DNA from: Doryteuthis pealeii
Lineage: Eukaryota; Mollusca; Cephalopoda; Myopsida; Loliginidae
Length of the DNA: 64,000 nt
Direction: 5' to 3'
NCBI GenBank assembly: GCA_023376005.1
Contig: CM042143.1
Coordinates: forward strand, 86,950,470 to 87,014,469
A program made the position numbers and the translations under genes. The notes below the pieces were generated by a model that was not told the DNA's origin, searched no databases, and was given only the letters and a program-made list of their open reading frames with translations. Positions 21,290 to 31,319 of the stretch are shown piece after piece (within the stretch, counting starts at the first letter, position 1; each line of letters starts with the position of its first letter).

Positions 21290-22960
21290 AAGATGAGGGC
21301 AACAGCCCAGGAGTTGTTCTGTTTGCCGAATTAATTTGCTATGACAATAACCATTACACTACAAACACCTCAATTGTTTTAACAGCACAGGTAAAGTTTT
21401 TTTTTTAATCTTGTCTAAACATCTATAATTCTATTATACCTACCAATTTTGAATCACAATTACATAAACAGGATTCTCAAAAAAATATTTCTTTTAGAAA
21501 GAAAAAAAAAAAATAATACTTTTTTTTTCTGAAGCTTCAGCAATAAATAAAAAAAAGTAAACAAAATAATCCTTAGAGGGAGGAAAAAAAAAATGTTTTG
21601 GCCGATGTCCCCTCCAACCTTCTTCACAAGCCCTGAACTAACTTTTTTCATGACCGTCCCAAACAAAAATTATCAACCATCCTGATTGGGGTTTAGACCG
21701 TCCCGAAATCAAAATATTTTTGTTTAATTCATTACCATCATCTATACTTGTCAGTCATCAGTAGCATAATAACATGTAATAAAACATTAAGCTGAAGCAG
21801 TGATAATTCTGGATATTTGGACAAAAAATCCATTTCCTAGTGTGTTTTGAGCTATAAAAAAAACTTTTTTACTTTAGTTACCCTGAGTAGGCTTAGTTGT
21901 ACATAATTCGGTCCTTTTAAACTATATCCCTCCACCATTATTCATTACATGGCTTTGAGAATAGACCTGCGGTGCCGTAGCCTCATTTTGAGGTCAGCAT
22001 TCGGGCAATCACTGGACGGCCATTATTGGAATGTAGTACTAACTTTTAGGAAAAAATTTTACCGTCCCTAGCAAACTGTCCCGGATGACATATTGATCAT
22101 CCCAGATGTAATTTTTATCATCCCCGGGACAACAGGACGGCGTTAATGTAGAGCCCTGCTTCTTCATATGTTTCTTATTGAACTTTGGAACCTTCATGTC
22201 ATAAGTGGTAGCTTTCATAAAACATAGAACTGAATCATTTATTTAATCCATTGGGGTAGATTGTTCTCATTCTTTAACCATGACTAGGTACAAGTGTTAA
22301 GTTATACTAAGTATTCTATGTTATTTTTGCCCGTAGTTACAATTATATTAACAGGATTCTCAAAAATGTTTTATTATTTTTTTCTAAAACAAATATTAAT
22401 ACAACTTTTTTTTCTTGAAGATTCCTCAAGAAATAAAATAAGCAAAAAAAGAAACAAGAAAAATCCTTGGAATATAACATTTTGTTATCACAAGAAATAA
22501 TTTCTTTTACCGACCTCTTAAACATCTTCCTTCCTTCCTTGTTAATATCAAAATACCAATTCATAAGACTGGCGCTTTTTGCTGCATTGGCCTTCTTCCC
22601 AAAAAGCCAACCATTATTCAAAATGGTTCCAAAAAAACCAAGTACAAAAAGCTTAAAGTTAAATATCATTTTTCAGACCACATTTCATCTTTCAAGATGC
22701 CAAGAATTTAGAACTCTTCTCTTAGAAAGATAAAAAAGAACATGTCTTGAATAAGCCAAATTAAGATAAGTGGGAGGATGAAAAAGATATTTCTTTTATT
22801 TGTATAACCTTGTAGCAGAAATATCTATACCTAAAAAATAAGGATAAAAAAAAGCTGAAATAAAACCTACTTAGTTGTAGAAAACATCTGAAAATTTACG
22901 TTCTTAAATAAAAAATAAAAATAAAATGTTAATTGAGAATGAGAAGAATATAAAAGTAAA
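21290..22960. other. AT-rich region with a local direct repeat
   Basis: Two related segments of about 120 bp lie at about 21465-21580 and 22345-22470. Both start ACAGGATTCTCAAAAA and later read AATCCTT(A/G)GA. No gene was recognised; the 60-108 codon frames here are lysine/phenylalanine-rich and follow A/T runs. Confidence 0.45.
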
Positions 22961-22964
22961 AAAG

Positions 22965-23271
22965 GTGTGGTGTGTAATAGTTAGCATTGTAGGAAATAGA
23001 CATGTTAAGAGGAGTTCAAATCCTGGACAAGGATGTTTGCATTTCCCCATAGCACTAATACCCTTGGGAAAGGTATGAATTCAACTATTCTCCCTCCAAC
23101 TATGGGTAAATAGTAGGGCAAACTAGACTCTTTAACCTTAGTTAGGCAACCAATGTAGGAGAAGGAAAACTCTGAATTTAAGCATGTTAAACTTTAAGAA
23201 ATTGAATTCAAACCTGTAAAACTCCGCTTAAAAAAATTGACTGTGTCATATCCTGCTCCTGTAGAGGGGGT

Positions 23272-23276
<5 letters not shown>
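22965..23276 (+). mobile_element. SINE B, complete copy
   Basis: The A-box-like AATAGTTAGCATTGTAGG and B-box-like GGAGTTCAAATCCTGGACAA form the tRNA-like head. The body follows (CATAGCACTAATACCCTTGG, GTAAATAGTAGGGCAAACTA) and it ends TGTAGAGGGGGTGAGATA at a (TA)n run. Confidence 0.9.
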
Positions 23277-23311
<35 letters not shown>

Positions 23312-23328
23312 AGATAGATAGATAGATG
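23274..23328. repeat. (TA)n-(GATA)n compound microsatellite
   Basis: A TA run directly followed by GATA repeats, forming the tail end of a SINE B copy. Confidence 0.95.
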
Positions 23329-23377
23329 TGATGATTATAGCTTTTTGATTTAGTGCTTCCTGGAAGCACATATTTTC
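23329..23377 (+). repeat. Module Z, left part, split by R1
   Basis: AGCTTTTTGATTTAGTGCTT, then CCTGGAAGCACATATTTTCTTT, is the start of module Z as at 41625. It continues after the R1 insertion, at 23969. Confidence 0.75.
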
Positions 23378-23968
23378 TTTGATTGGTTTGGTTTGTTTTG
23401 TTTTACAGCATATCAACCTCAGTGGGTCATTTAATGCCGATAAAGTTTTGAAATAAATCAATTCTTAATGGATAATACAATTTTTTTATAAATACATTTT
23501 TCTATTTAACCCATAGATGGGACCCTAACAGGTACTACCACTCTGGGTCAGAGTGGACCAGGGAGCAATGGTGATGAAGGGGTTCTCCACATTCCCCAAA
23601 CCTCCGAAACTGGAACCTCACCATCAGATATAGTTTAACGTCATACCCAGGTCATGTAGACCCTCAGCCACCGCCTTCTAGCACTCATATGATAAAAAGT
23701 GTTGGTGCTTGCTATAAGAGCAATAGGGTTAAGGCAATCATATAGGTGCTAGGGCTTGACGTGACCAGCCGATTGATCAGAGGGGGCCTCTCCGACCGAC
23801 CGTCTAGCCTAAGTAAGGTTCTAAGTGGAGTGTTACAGGTCATGGACTGCTCATCCACCAAGACTCCATTCTTAAGCATCACGAGGCGCCACCCACGGCC
23901 AACACGTGGCTCCATTTGGGGATATCTTACCCTCTGCAGAGGTGCAGTCAGTGCATTCTAACACCCCA
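23378..23968 (-). mobile_element. R1 retroposon, long copy with target-site duplication
   Basis: This is an R1 insertion into module Z. The flanks carry an 11-bp imperfect duplication, ATATTTTCTTT on the left and ATATTTGCTTT on the right. Joining the flanks restores the module Z sequence seen intact at 41655-41680. All R1 landmarks are present, ending CTAACACCCCAGCAG. No protein is encoded; the 67-71 codon frames inside are fragments. Confidence 0.85.
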
Positions 23969-24212
23969 GCAGATATTTGCTTTGAATGAGTCCCCAGGAA
24001 AATTTATGGGTCCTAACTAAAGCCGGCTAACTCCTACCTTGTCACCTATTCTGTGTAATTCCTTTCTAAGAAACTATTGGAATGTATTTACAGTTAGCTT
24101 GAAATGATGAGGGAAGAAAAAAGAAAAATACTGGGACAAATGGATACGATTTTCCTTTTAGATCTTTGTGCATCAGGGACGCAGGACACCTACCTATCAG
24201 CATATCTCTCTC
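23969..24212 (+). repeat. Module Z, right part
   Basis: It continues the interrupted module: TTTGAATGAGTCCCCAGGAA, CTAAAGCCGGCTAACTCCTA, then TTTGTGCATCAGGGACGCAG. It matches 41662-41905. Confidence 0.75.
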
Positions 24213-24217
24213 ATATA

Positions 24218-24253
<36 letters not shown>
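24213..24253. repeat. (TA)n microsatellite
   Basis: TA repeats with a single break near 24225. Confidence 0.9.
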
Positions 24254-24255
<2 letters not shown>

Positions 24256-24699
24256 AAGTATTAACTTACCGGTGGGTATAAGTACGATCGTTGGAAGCGC
24301 ACAATATCCAGAGGCTAAGGTTGAGAAAAAACAAATACAAAGTGCTCAATACAATGTAGAGCATAAATTTATTTTAACAATGGAAAGGAGTAACCTACTC
24401 GAGTTTCATCAATTGATTCTTCAGTGTTACTTTAAATTAATCGAGTTTTCGATTAATCTTAGGTGTTATAAACATGCCCGTTGGAATGGGACTTAACTTT
24501 AGTAGAGGAACGCTTATTTATATTTTCGTAGATCAGGAACGGTTTTTGTTTATTGGATTAAAAATTTAGATTAATTTATGGGAATTATTTTTTCAATTAT
24601 TATTTAATAAAAGATATGTTATGGGTCGTATTAATAGTTAAAAGGTGACAAGTTAAAATTATTTAATAACTAGTTTAATTTGGTTTGAGAGTATTTAAA

Positions 24700-24703
<4 letters not shown>
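24254..24703. other. Unassigned AT-rich segment
   Basis: Single copy in this window; no credible open frame or RNA structure was identified. Confidence 0.4.

Positions 24704-24760
<57 letters not shown>
24704..24760. repeat. (TA)n microsatellite
   Basis: Long uninterrupted TA run. Confidence 0.95.
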
Positions 24761-24762
<2 letters not shown>

Positions 24763-24784
24763 TGCTGTTTAAAAGCATGGTAAG

Positions 24785-25165
24785 GTTAATGCAAAACCAT
24801 AACTGACTTGTCCTAACCTTATTGCCCTTATGCCACCGCCCAACCCTTTTTATCATATATGTGCTAGAAGGTGGTGGCTGAGGGTCTTTGTGTCTGGGTA
24901 GGACATTAAACTACGAGTGGCAAAGTTCCAATTCTGGAGCTCTGGGGAATGTGGAGTATCCCTTAATTGCCATTACTCCCAGGTCCATTCTGACCCAGAG
25001 TGATAGTACCTGTTAGGGTCCCATCTGTGAATTAAATGGAAAAAATAATTGAATTTTAAAAAGTGTTGATTACCCATCAAGAATGAATAAACGAAACGTC
25101 TTTGGCATTAAATAACCCAACAAGAGTTAACATGCCATAAAATCCAACCAATCAAACTAAACCAT
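24785..25165 (+). mobile_element. R1 retroposon, plus strand, 5'-truncated
   Basis: In its inferred sense it reads CATATATGTGCTAGAAGGTG, GACCCAGAGTGATAGTACCT, GTTAGGGTCCCATCTGTGAA, TTGATTACCCATCAAGAATG and AATAACCCAACAAGAGTTAA, ending CATAAAATCCAACCAATCAA. Loss of the 5' end with the 3' end kept fits target-primed reverse transcription. Confidence 0.85.
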
Positions 25166-25317
25166 AATTCACTTGTATAGTTACAAATGTCTTAAAATAA
25201 CAATTGACAATGTTGTGTGAAATTAGACGACCCATGAGAAATAATTAATCAAGTGAATTCTCAAAGGGTTACAAGATTCTTATCACATTAACCGTCACAT
25301 TTAGAATTATCTTATCT

Positions 25318-25552
25318 ATTGCTGAGTAACGCGGTTGGTAGAGCATCTGCCTCCAACTCACAAGGTTCCGTGTTCAATACCGGCCCTTGCCAACTTGGTG
25401 CATGAGTAGCACAGCGTGGATCTGTGCAGGTAAAGTGTGTAGGTTTGGTGGTCCACCTTGGACACAAAGACAATCTCCTTGGTTTAGTGCCAGTGAAAAG
25501 GGCATAGACTCCCTTACTGTCCAGCTAATACAGACAATAGGCCACTCTGCAT

Positions 25553-25560
<8 letters not shown>
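25318..25560 (+). mobile_element. SINE A, complete copy
   Basis: A-box-like TTGGTAGAGCATCTGCCTCC and B-box-like TGTTCAATACC form the head. The body has diverged (GGTTTAGTGCCAGTGAAAAG) and the tail (GCATACTTTA) runs into a (TA)n tract. Confidence 0.85.

Positions 25561-25598
<38 letters not shown>
25558..25598. repeat. (TA)n microsatellite
   Basis: TA run directly after the SINE A tail. Confidence 0.95.
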
Positions 25599-25603
<5 letters not shown>

Positions 25604-25624
25604 TATATTAAATGAGCTTAGTTT

Positions 25625-25925
25625 AGTAAGTATTTATCCATCCCTCTGCACGAGCAGGATGTGACACAAGGTCAATTTTTTTCAAGTGGAGTTTAACATG
25701 TTGGAATTCAGAGTTTTCTTTCTCCTAGACTGGTTGCCTAACCAAGATTGAAGAGCCCAGTCTGCCCTAATATTTACCCATAGCTAGAGGGGGAATGGTT
25801 TAATACATAGCAGTAATACCTTTGAGAAAGTTATGTGAAATGCAAACAGCCTTGTCCAGGATTTGAACTCTGATCAACATATCCGTTTCCTTATGATAAT
25901 AACCATTACACCACTAGCACCTCTG
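25625..25925 (-). mobile_element. SINE B, minus strand, complete
   Basis: The head on the right has ACCATTACACCACTAGCACC and the B box within TCCAGGATTTGAACTCTGAT. The body includes TATTTACCCATAGCTAGAGG, and the tail region GGATGTGACACAAGGTCAAT is on the left. Confidence 0.9.
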
Positions 25926-26109
25926 AAAAAGTACAGCACAAAATTAATTGGTACAAAAGATCATGTTGAGCCAATCTCCCAAGAGATCCATTTTGTATTG
26001 AAAATCCTGGCTTTTAGCACCTGCGAAAAAAAACATTTACCACAGATGGTGATAAATTTGCAACTATCACAACCAGGAAGTCTAAAATGTCTTACAATCC
26101 CCCTAAGTG

Positions 26110-26380
26110 CATAGTAAAATGGTTAGAGTCATAGGAAATGGACTTGTCGCCCAGAGTTCCAATCCTGGACAAGGCAGTTTCCATTTCATATAACGCTAAT
26201 TCACTTAGGAAAAGTATGCATCCAACTATGGATAAATAGTAGATCAGACTACTAGACTCTTTAAGCTTGGCTAGGTAACCAGTCTAGGAGAAGGAAAATT
26301 CTGAATTCAAACCTGTTAAACACTGCTTAAGAAATTGATCTTGTATCATATCCTGCTCATCCGTGGAGGGGGGTAAATAT
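26110..26380 (+). mobile_element. SINE B, complete
   Basis: The head contains ATGGTTAGAGTCATAGGAAA and CAGAGTTCCAATCCTGGACA. The body and the tail TTGATCTTGTATCATATCCT follow. Confidence 0.85.
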
Positions 26381-26550
26381 AAAGTAAAAAGTTGGTGGAG
26401 TGGCCTATTATCAGTATCAGCCAGACAACGAGGGAGTCTATCCTCTTTTCACTAGCGATAGACCAGGGAGATTGTTTTTGTTGAGGTAGAGTGCCACACC
26501 TAGTGCCAGCTTCCTAGTTTACCGCACAGATCGATACTGGTCCGCATTAA
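26381..26550 (-). mobile_element. SINE A, minus strand, head-truncated
   Basis: AAAGTAAAAAGTTGGTGGAG tail side, CGAGGGAGTCTATCCTCTTT, then CACCTAGTGCCAGCTTCCTA. Most of the tRNA-like head is lost. Confidence 0.75.
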
Positions 26551-26704
26551 GCACTTAGATAAATGACCTTCTAAAATCATTTATTAAATTAGATTGTAAA
26601 AGAGGCAAAGATTTTGCAAAGCATTCCAATGCCTCATGTTTCACTATACATAAAAAAAACTATATTTAGCCTTTGTTAGGCAACCACTCTAGGAGAAAGA
26701 AAAT

Positions 26705-26805
26705 TGAATTCAATGGCATGCCAACAGCACGGATTCCCTTGACTCTTTCTCGCCATCTGTCCCTATCAGCCATCACACTTTGTAGGTCTTTTAGAAGTGG
26801 CTCTT
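26705..26805 (-). pseudogene. Non-LTR retrotransposon tail fragment
   Basis: The reverse complement gives codons for LLKDLQSVMADRDRWRERVK, similar to the LEDLPRVIADR block of the copy at 38.5 kb and to INDRNSWREIV at 45.1 kb. Only the last few dozen codons remain. Confidence 0.65.
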
Positions 26806-27330
26806 ATTAGCATTCCCAGCAGTTTAACTGAAATCAGTCAACATTGACAAATTTGCACCTTAACCAGTTCAACTTTCAGTGAGTTAAAATGGTATTTTCC
26901 TTCGAAAACACAAAACATGAATTTTTTTTTTTTTGAGAAAGTTTTACACTTTACTTTGTTTTTCAAAATCAAAGGGGCCAATCTTTATCAATATTCTTGA
27001 AATTGTACACTTAATTAGATGACACCTTAAACTACCACCAAGGATATTTCATACTGAAAGAAACTTGGTTTTATAAAATTTGAATTTCAAATTCAAAACA
27101 ATTTAAATCTGTGAACTTAATTTGAAAATTGAAATTCATTAAACACATTTTAAAACAGATTTTTTCTCCCCTTTTTATAAAGAAAATTAATTTTCAAAAA
27201 TGTCTCTTCCAGCTGGTCTAAAGCTAAAAAAAGAATTATTTCTGTGTCAGGTCACTCAATGTGTTACTGGTACTATGTAACCCATTACTACCCATTTCAT
27301 AGATCATCAGTGACTAAACCAGTAACCCCA
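26806..27330 (-). repeat. Repeat X-like fragment, then unassigned DNA
   Basis: TTAGCATTCCCAGCAGTTTA at 26809 resembles the end of repeat X, and GAGTTAAAATGGTATTTTCC plus the CAATCTTTATCAATATTC block at 26974 match the minus-strand X copy at 2080-2200. After about 27050 I see no further landmarks. Confidence 0.5.
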
Positions 27331-27700
27331 CAAATTTTGTCTGGTGAGGAGGGTGGCTAGACACTCTGCAGAACAAAAAATAAGACCTGTAAAATGGCAG
27401 AGGAAGCACATTTATTCTAAAATCCAATCCCTCCTGAGTTTGGTAGGGCTGTGTAAACTTTGTAGTGTCAGAACCATGCTGTCAGGAACTCGAGTTCCTG
27501 GTAAGATCACCCAAGGCGGACAGGTCTGGCACCAAAGGTATTAGGGCCACAAGGGCGTCCCCATCTGTGTCAGGAATAAACAGCTTTTGGTGTACTTGCA
27601 ACTGTGTCTGCGGCAAACAAGAGCATCTCCTTCCTCTGATTTGGATATGCATATGGGGTTTGGGGACTTCTTGTATATTTCCTATTCCATTGTTACTCCT
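27330..27700 (+). repeat. Dispersed repeat R2, plus strand
   Basis: TTTTGGTGTACTTGCAACTG, GGCAAACAAGAGCATCTCCT, GGATATGCATATGGGGTTTG and TATTTCCTATTCC also occur, in the same order, on the minus strand at 52020-52190. The similarity extends over about 150 bp. In one frame both copies read QTRAS followed by a tryptophan/glycine-rich stretch, so an ancient coding origin (retroelement or gene) is possible. Confidence 0.55.
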
Positions 27701-27774
27701 TGTTTTTTTCTAATTCTTCTAAGTGTTTCTCTTTCCTTCTTTAAAAACTTATTCAATTAGAACAGGAAAAATTT

Positions 27775-27930
27775 TAATATATATCCATCTGTTCTCCTCC
27801 AAACTATGAGTAGGCAGACTGGGACCTTTAGCCTTGGTATGACAACCAGTCTAGGAGAAGGAAAATTCTGAATTTAAACCAGCTTTATTTCCCTGAAAAA
27901 TTGACCTTGTGTCACATACTACTTGGTTAT
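27775..27930 (+). mobile_element. SINE B, 5'-truncated
   Basis: The body only: ATCTGTTCTCCTCCAAACTA, GACAACCAGTCTAGGAGAAG, TTGACCTTGTGTCACATACT. Confidence 0.75.
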
Positions 27931-28395
27931 TATTCTTTAGTCCACATAATTGGTGAGTACATACTTATAGAAACGACAGCTTGGGCAAATTGTATCTCAC
28001 AGATCAATCATAAGGACAATGATATCAAAATGATTAGTTTACTTAAAAGGAATGAATTTAAATAGCAACATCTTATCTTTTGGAAATAACTTTTGACAAA
28101 TGACTGAACTTTCAAGTTGGGAAAATAGCTATGCAAATCAATAATGTATGTATGATGCATTGAAATTGCTATGATTTGTGGACAAATGGAGATTCAAATC
28201 CAATCCACTTAACACCAGTCACAAAATGGAATACTTTACACTCAATTCGCTTTATTAAATGTTCATGATTAACACCAATGTAAAGGACATTATTGACCCT
28301 ACCATTTAACACAGGGAATAATGCCAAATATAGAGAGACAAACTGTCAAAGTAAACAAACGATGTGTTTATTTTTTATATGGCTTTTTTTAGCCG
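27931..28395. other. Unassigned spacer
   Basis: No repeat landmark or credible open frame was seen. Confidence 0.4.
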
Positions 28396-28741
28396 ACAAT
28401 TTTTGGAGGATATGTGCTTAATTGAAGTCATACCTAATTTTGAAAATTAATTAGTTAATAATGAATGAATTTAGGCGGGCGTATATGTTCAAATGTAAGG
28501 CTAAACAAATCGAGAAAATGTCAATCCCTGTATGTACATTTCGACCTATTAGGTCGAATCAGTCTATAACCTTGCTGATGAGACCTAATAGGTTGAAATG
28601 TACATACAGGGATTGACATTTTCTAGATTTGTTTAGCCTTACATTTGAACATATATGCCTGCCTAAATTCATTCATTATTAACTAATTATTTTTCAAAAT
28701 TAGATATGACTTCAATTAAGCATATATCCTCAAAAAAGTTT
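28396..28741. mobile_element. Foldback element with hammerhead ribozyme
   Basis: Two arms of about 160 bp (about 28396-28555 and 28582-28741) are inverted copies with only scattered mismatches and no gaps. They flank a 26-base centre. A complete hammerhead motif spans the centre and the right arm (28570-28611). The equivalent left-arm motif on the minus strand keeps stem II, GAAA and stem III but reads CTGATTC in place of CTGATGA, so it should be inactive. The layout fits a Penelope-like or retrozyme-derived inverted pair. No reverse transcriptase coding is present. Confidence 0.8.
28570..28611 (+). ncRNA. Hammerhead ribozyme (type I, short stem III)
   Basis: A self-cleaving RNA motif. Stem I is CCUUG (28570-28574) with CAGGG (28607-28611). 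The core is CUGAUGA (28575-28581). Stem II is GACCU/AGGUU with loop AAU (28582-28594). GAAA lies at 28595-28598. Stem III is A-U, U-A and G-C around loop UA (28598-28605). Cleavage is expected after A28606. Every conserved core position is satisfied; the pair closing stem II at the core is G-U. A 2-nt-loop stem III is typical of hammerheads in Penelope-like elements and retrozymes, which often work best as dimers. Confidence 0.85.
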
Positions 28742-28784
28742 TTTTTTAAATAAAATAAATATATAAAAAAATAAATAAATAAAT

Positions 28785-28785
<1 letters not shown>

Positions 28786-28845
<60 letters not shown>

Positions 28846-28846
28846 A
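28786..28846. repeat. (TA)n microsatellite
   Basis: Two TA runs separated by a single phase break, just right of the foldback element. Confidence 0.95.
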
Positions 28847-29264
28847 TTTCAGTTTATCTAGATGTTCTCTGAAATAGTCCATTATGCTTTCAACATAAAT
28901 TTTCCTAATATAATTTTGCTCTGTGACTGACAGTAAAAGCACACATTGAGCTCTGTAAATTATGACAACTGAAAACTACTATGTCATAAGGAAGATCACT
29001 TCAATCAATCTTTGAGATAGATAGAGAGAGTAAATTAAATTCAACATGTATGTAGAAAATAGAAAAACACAAAGTATTCAAAAGAAGAAGAATTTATAGT
29101 TGATGGTGAAGTCAATGTTATAACATTTATTTTTATTTTAACAAACTTTCCTCAAGATTTGAGGTGGAAAATGTGTTGTGTGGTAAGGGTGGGTGACTTT
29201 CGAAAAATGGGGAAAATACATCTGAAATCAAAAACATTTTTGCTTTTTCTGCAGGCGTTTCATT
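28847..29264. other. Unassigned spacer
   Basis: AT-rich; no feature recognised on either strand. Confidence 0.4.
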
Positions 29265-29555
29265 AGAGTCTAAGTGGTGCAACCATACAGTAGTACTGAC
29301 ACAAGAAATTGACTGAACTGAGTTCAAATCCTGGACAAAGCAGTTTGCATTTCCCATAGAGCTAATGCTCTTGGGAAAGGTATATATTCAACTATTCTCC
29401 CTACAGCTATGGATAAATAGTAGGAAAGACTGAGCTCTTTAACCTTGGTATGGCAACCTGTGCAGAAGAAGAAAAACTGAATTCAAACCTGTTAAACCTA
29501 CTTTAAAAAATTGATCTTGTGTCATATCTTACTCATGCAGAGGAGTTGAATAATA
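29265..29555 (+). mobile_element. SINE B, complete
   Basis: The head region is degraded around 29265-29320, with B box GAGTTCAAATCCTGGACAA at 29321. The body CATAGAGCTAATGCTCTTGG and the tail TTGATCTTGTGTCATATCTT are clear. Confidence 0.85.
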
Positions 29556-29624
29556 AATACTTACAGTAGTACTGATACAGCTATAGATTGGAAGAGTTTT
29601 GGGTTCCAGTTTTTTTATTTTGTT

Positions 29625-29905
29625 TTTTACAGGTATTTGCCTCATACCCCACTTGTATGGGCTGGGCACAAGGCCTCGTTTTAACGTGGGCCCACCCACA
29701 AGCCGAAGCTCATGGGTGGGAAAGAACAAAAATTGCGTTGATCCCTTCGGCTTTCCCCTCAAGAGGGGCGCCTCAGGCACAGGGCAATAAACTCAGCCCT
29801 GCCCCTTTAAGTCAAGGGGGCAGGTATTGCCTAGGGGGATAGCCCCCTGGGATCGACTCTATTAACTTATAAAGATCCAGGGCTGAAGCCACTGGACCCC
29901 CGCCC
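29625..29905 (+). repeat. GC-richer dispersed repeat G, longer copy
   Basis: The left half is the inverse of 1-195 (TTTGCCTCATACCCCACTTG, GGGCCCACC-type block). The right half (GGCAATAAACTCAGCCCTGC, then a GGGGGATAGCCCCCTGGGAT block) resembles 54550-54650. The GC content is strikingly higher than in the neighbourhood. An 83-codon minus-strand frame overlaps it and shares a peptide with the copy at 1-188. No known family was recognised. Confidence 0.65.
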
Positions 29906-29959
29906 CATTGGGCTGGTTTGTTTGTTTTTTACATATGATTCATGAAAGTATTAAAATAA

Positions 29960-30200
29960 AGTCAGTGGCGTGGCCTGTTGTCGGTATCAACCAGACAACA
30001 AGTAAGTATCCCCCTTTTCACTTGTGCTAGAGCAGGGAGATTGTTGTTTTGCATCTGAGGTGTCAGATGCAAAACAACAATCCTACCATCAGCTCCCCAC
30101 AGATCCATACTGTACTGCACTGGTGCTGAGTTGGCGAGGGTCAGTATCAAACACAGAACCTTGCGGCTCCTAGGCAGATGTTCTACCAACTGAGGTAAAC
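29960..30200 (-). mobile_element. SINE A, minus strand, with an internal inverted repeat
   Basis: It has the tail AAAGTCAGTGGCGTGGCC, the body, and the tRNA-like head at the right (reversed B-box region GGTCAGTATCAAACACAG). The body contains a perfect 20-bp inverted repeat with a 4-base spacer at 30039-30082, which no other SINE A copy here has. Confidence 0.85.
30039..30082. repeat. Perfect 20-bp inverted repeat (template-switch scar)
   Basis: The left arm GATTGTTGTTTTGCATCTGA (30039-30058), spacer GGTG and a perfect reverse complement (30063-30082). In sister copies this position reads from the left arm into non-palindromic body sequence. Confidence 0.9.
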
Positions 30201-30426
30201 TTACATATGTGCATCGTGAGAATCTTAGTAACTATATGTGGGGATGGACAGAAAAGTTAGTCTCTTTTTTTTTTTTTTTTTGAAAAAGACTACTTCAAAT
30301 ATTTATCACTTTTATGAAGTTTTGGAAATAAATTTTCTTAGCACCTCATCCATAAGTATTAAGATTTTATTTAAAAAGAAAAAAAAAAAAAAAAAAAATC
30401 ACTATTATCAGATACAAATGTGGAAA

Positions 30427-30545
30427 TCTTATTACAATAGAGATTCTGTGTGTAACTGAAACTATGTTACTGCTTATGTCGCAATACCATCAGGAATTGC
30501 ATAAGTTTATCAATGAGTACGTTTGCTCCTTTTCACGCACCTGCT
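30427..30545 (+). mobile_element. Helitron H2, 5' part only
   Basis: It starts TCTTATTACAATAGAGATTC, preceded by A, then GTAACTGAAACTATGTTACT, CTTATGTCGCAATACC and GGAATTGCATAAGTTTATCA as in other H2 copies. Homology then fades. The nearest downstream H2 3' end is at 33157-33160, after a 1.4-kb transposon, so the two may belong together. Confidence 0.65.
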
Positions 30546-31311
30546 ACTGAGGGGTATCACAGGAAATTCTTCTAAAAATCATCTAAAATAAACTGATTTT
30601 AATAAAACTTTCAGTATATAAAAGTAATAAAAGACAAACTTTTATTGTAAATAAATGTTTACTAAAGAGAAAAGGCTAATAATTTTTATTGTTTTTGTTT
30701 TGCATATTGATCCCCATACAAATATCTTGGTAATTTTTTTTCTGTATGAAAATAAATTTTACATTTTTGGAAACATGTAAAAAAAATTTTTAAATAAATA
30801 AGTCGATACTAGACCAGGTTTGGTAATAGAGCGTCTTATTTATGAGACTTGAGTATCAAGGTTTAAGAAAATATGTTTTTTTTTTTAATTGTTAGATTAT
30901 TTTCTAAGGAAATTAAAAGTTCCCATTGTCTACTTTTTTTATTTAGGGATTTTTTTTAATTTATAAAAATGTAAAATAAATACTTTTGTTTAGTGTATAG
31001 CAAAATCGTATTTATTTACTTGTAAAAAATATTTAGCTAAAAATAATGACATAATATAGTACAGTCTTTATAAAAAAAAAACATTGAAAATAATGTTTGA
31101 ATTAAAAATTGTTGTCATTTTTGTTAATGGAAGAATGTAGGGAACATAATATTCTATTCTTTTTTGGGAAAACAGTTGTTGTTGCTGCTGCTGTGAATAA
31201 TTTCAAATAAGTTCAAATCCGTGACACCTGTAGAGCTCAAACAGTGTTTGTTTGAAGAAATTAATTCTTTTTGAAATCAATAATAAAAGGAATAAAAAAA
31301 ATATTCCATGT
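30546..31311. other. Unassigned AT-rich segment
   Basis: Very AT-rich, without a recognisable repeat landmark or gene. Confidence 0.35.
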
Positions 31312-31319
31312 ATGATACT

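Noticed and set aside
24104..24496. 130-codon open frame, plus strand
   Set aside because: It begins in module Z and crosses a TA microsatellite (alternating isoleucine/tyrosine); not coding.
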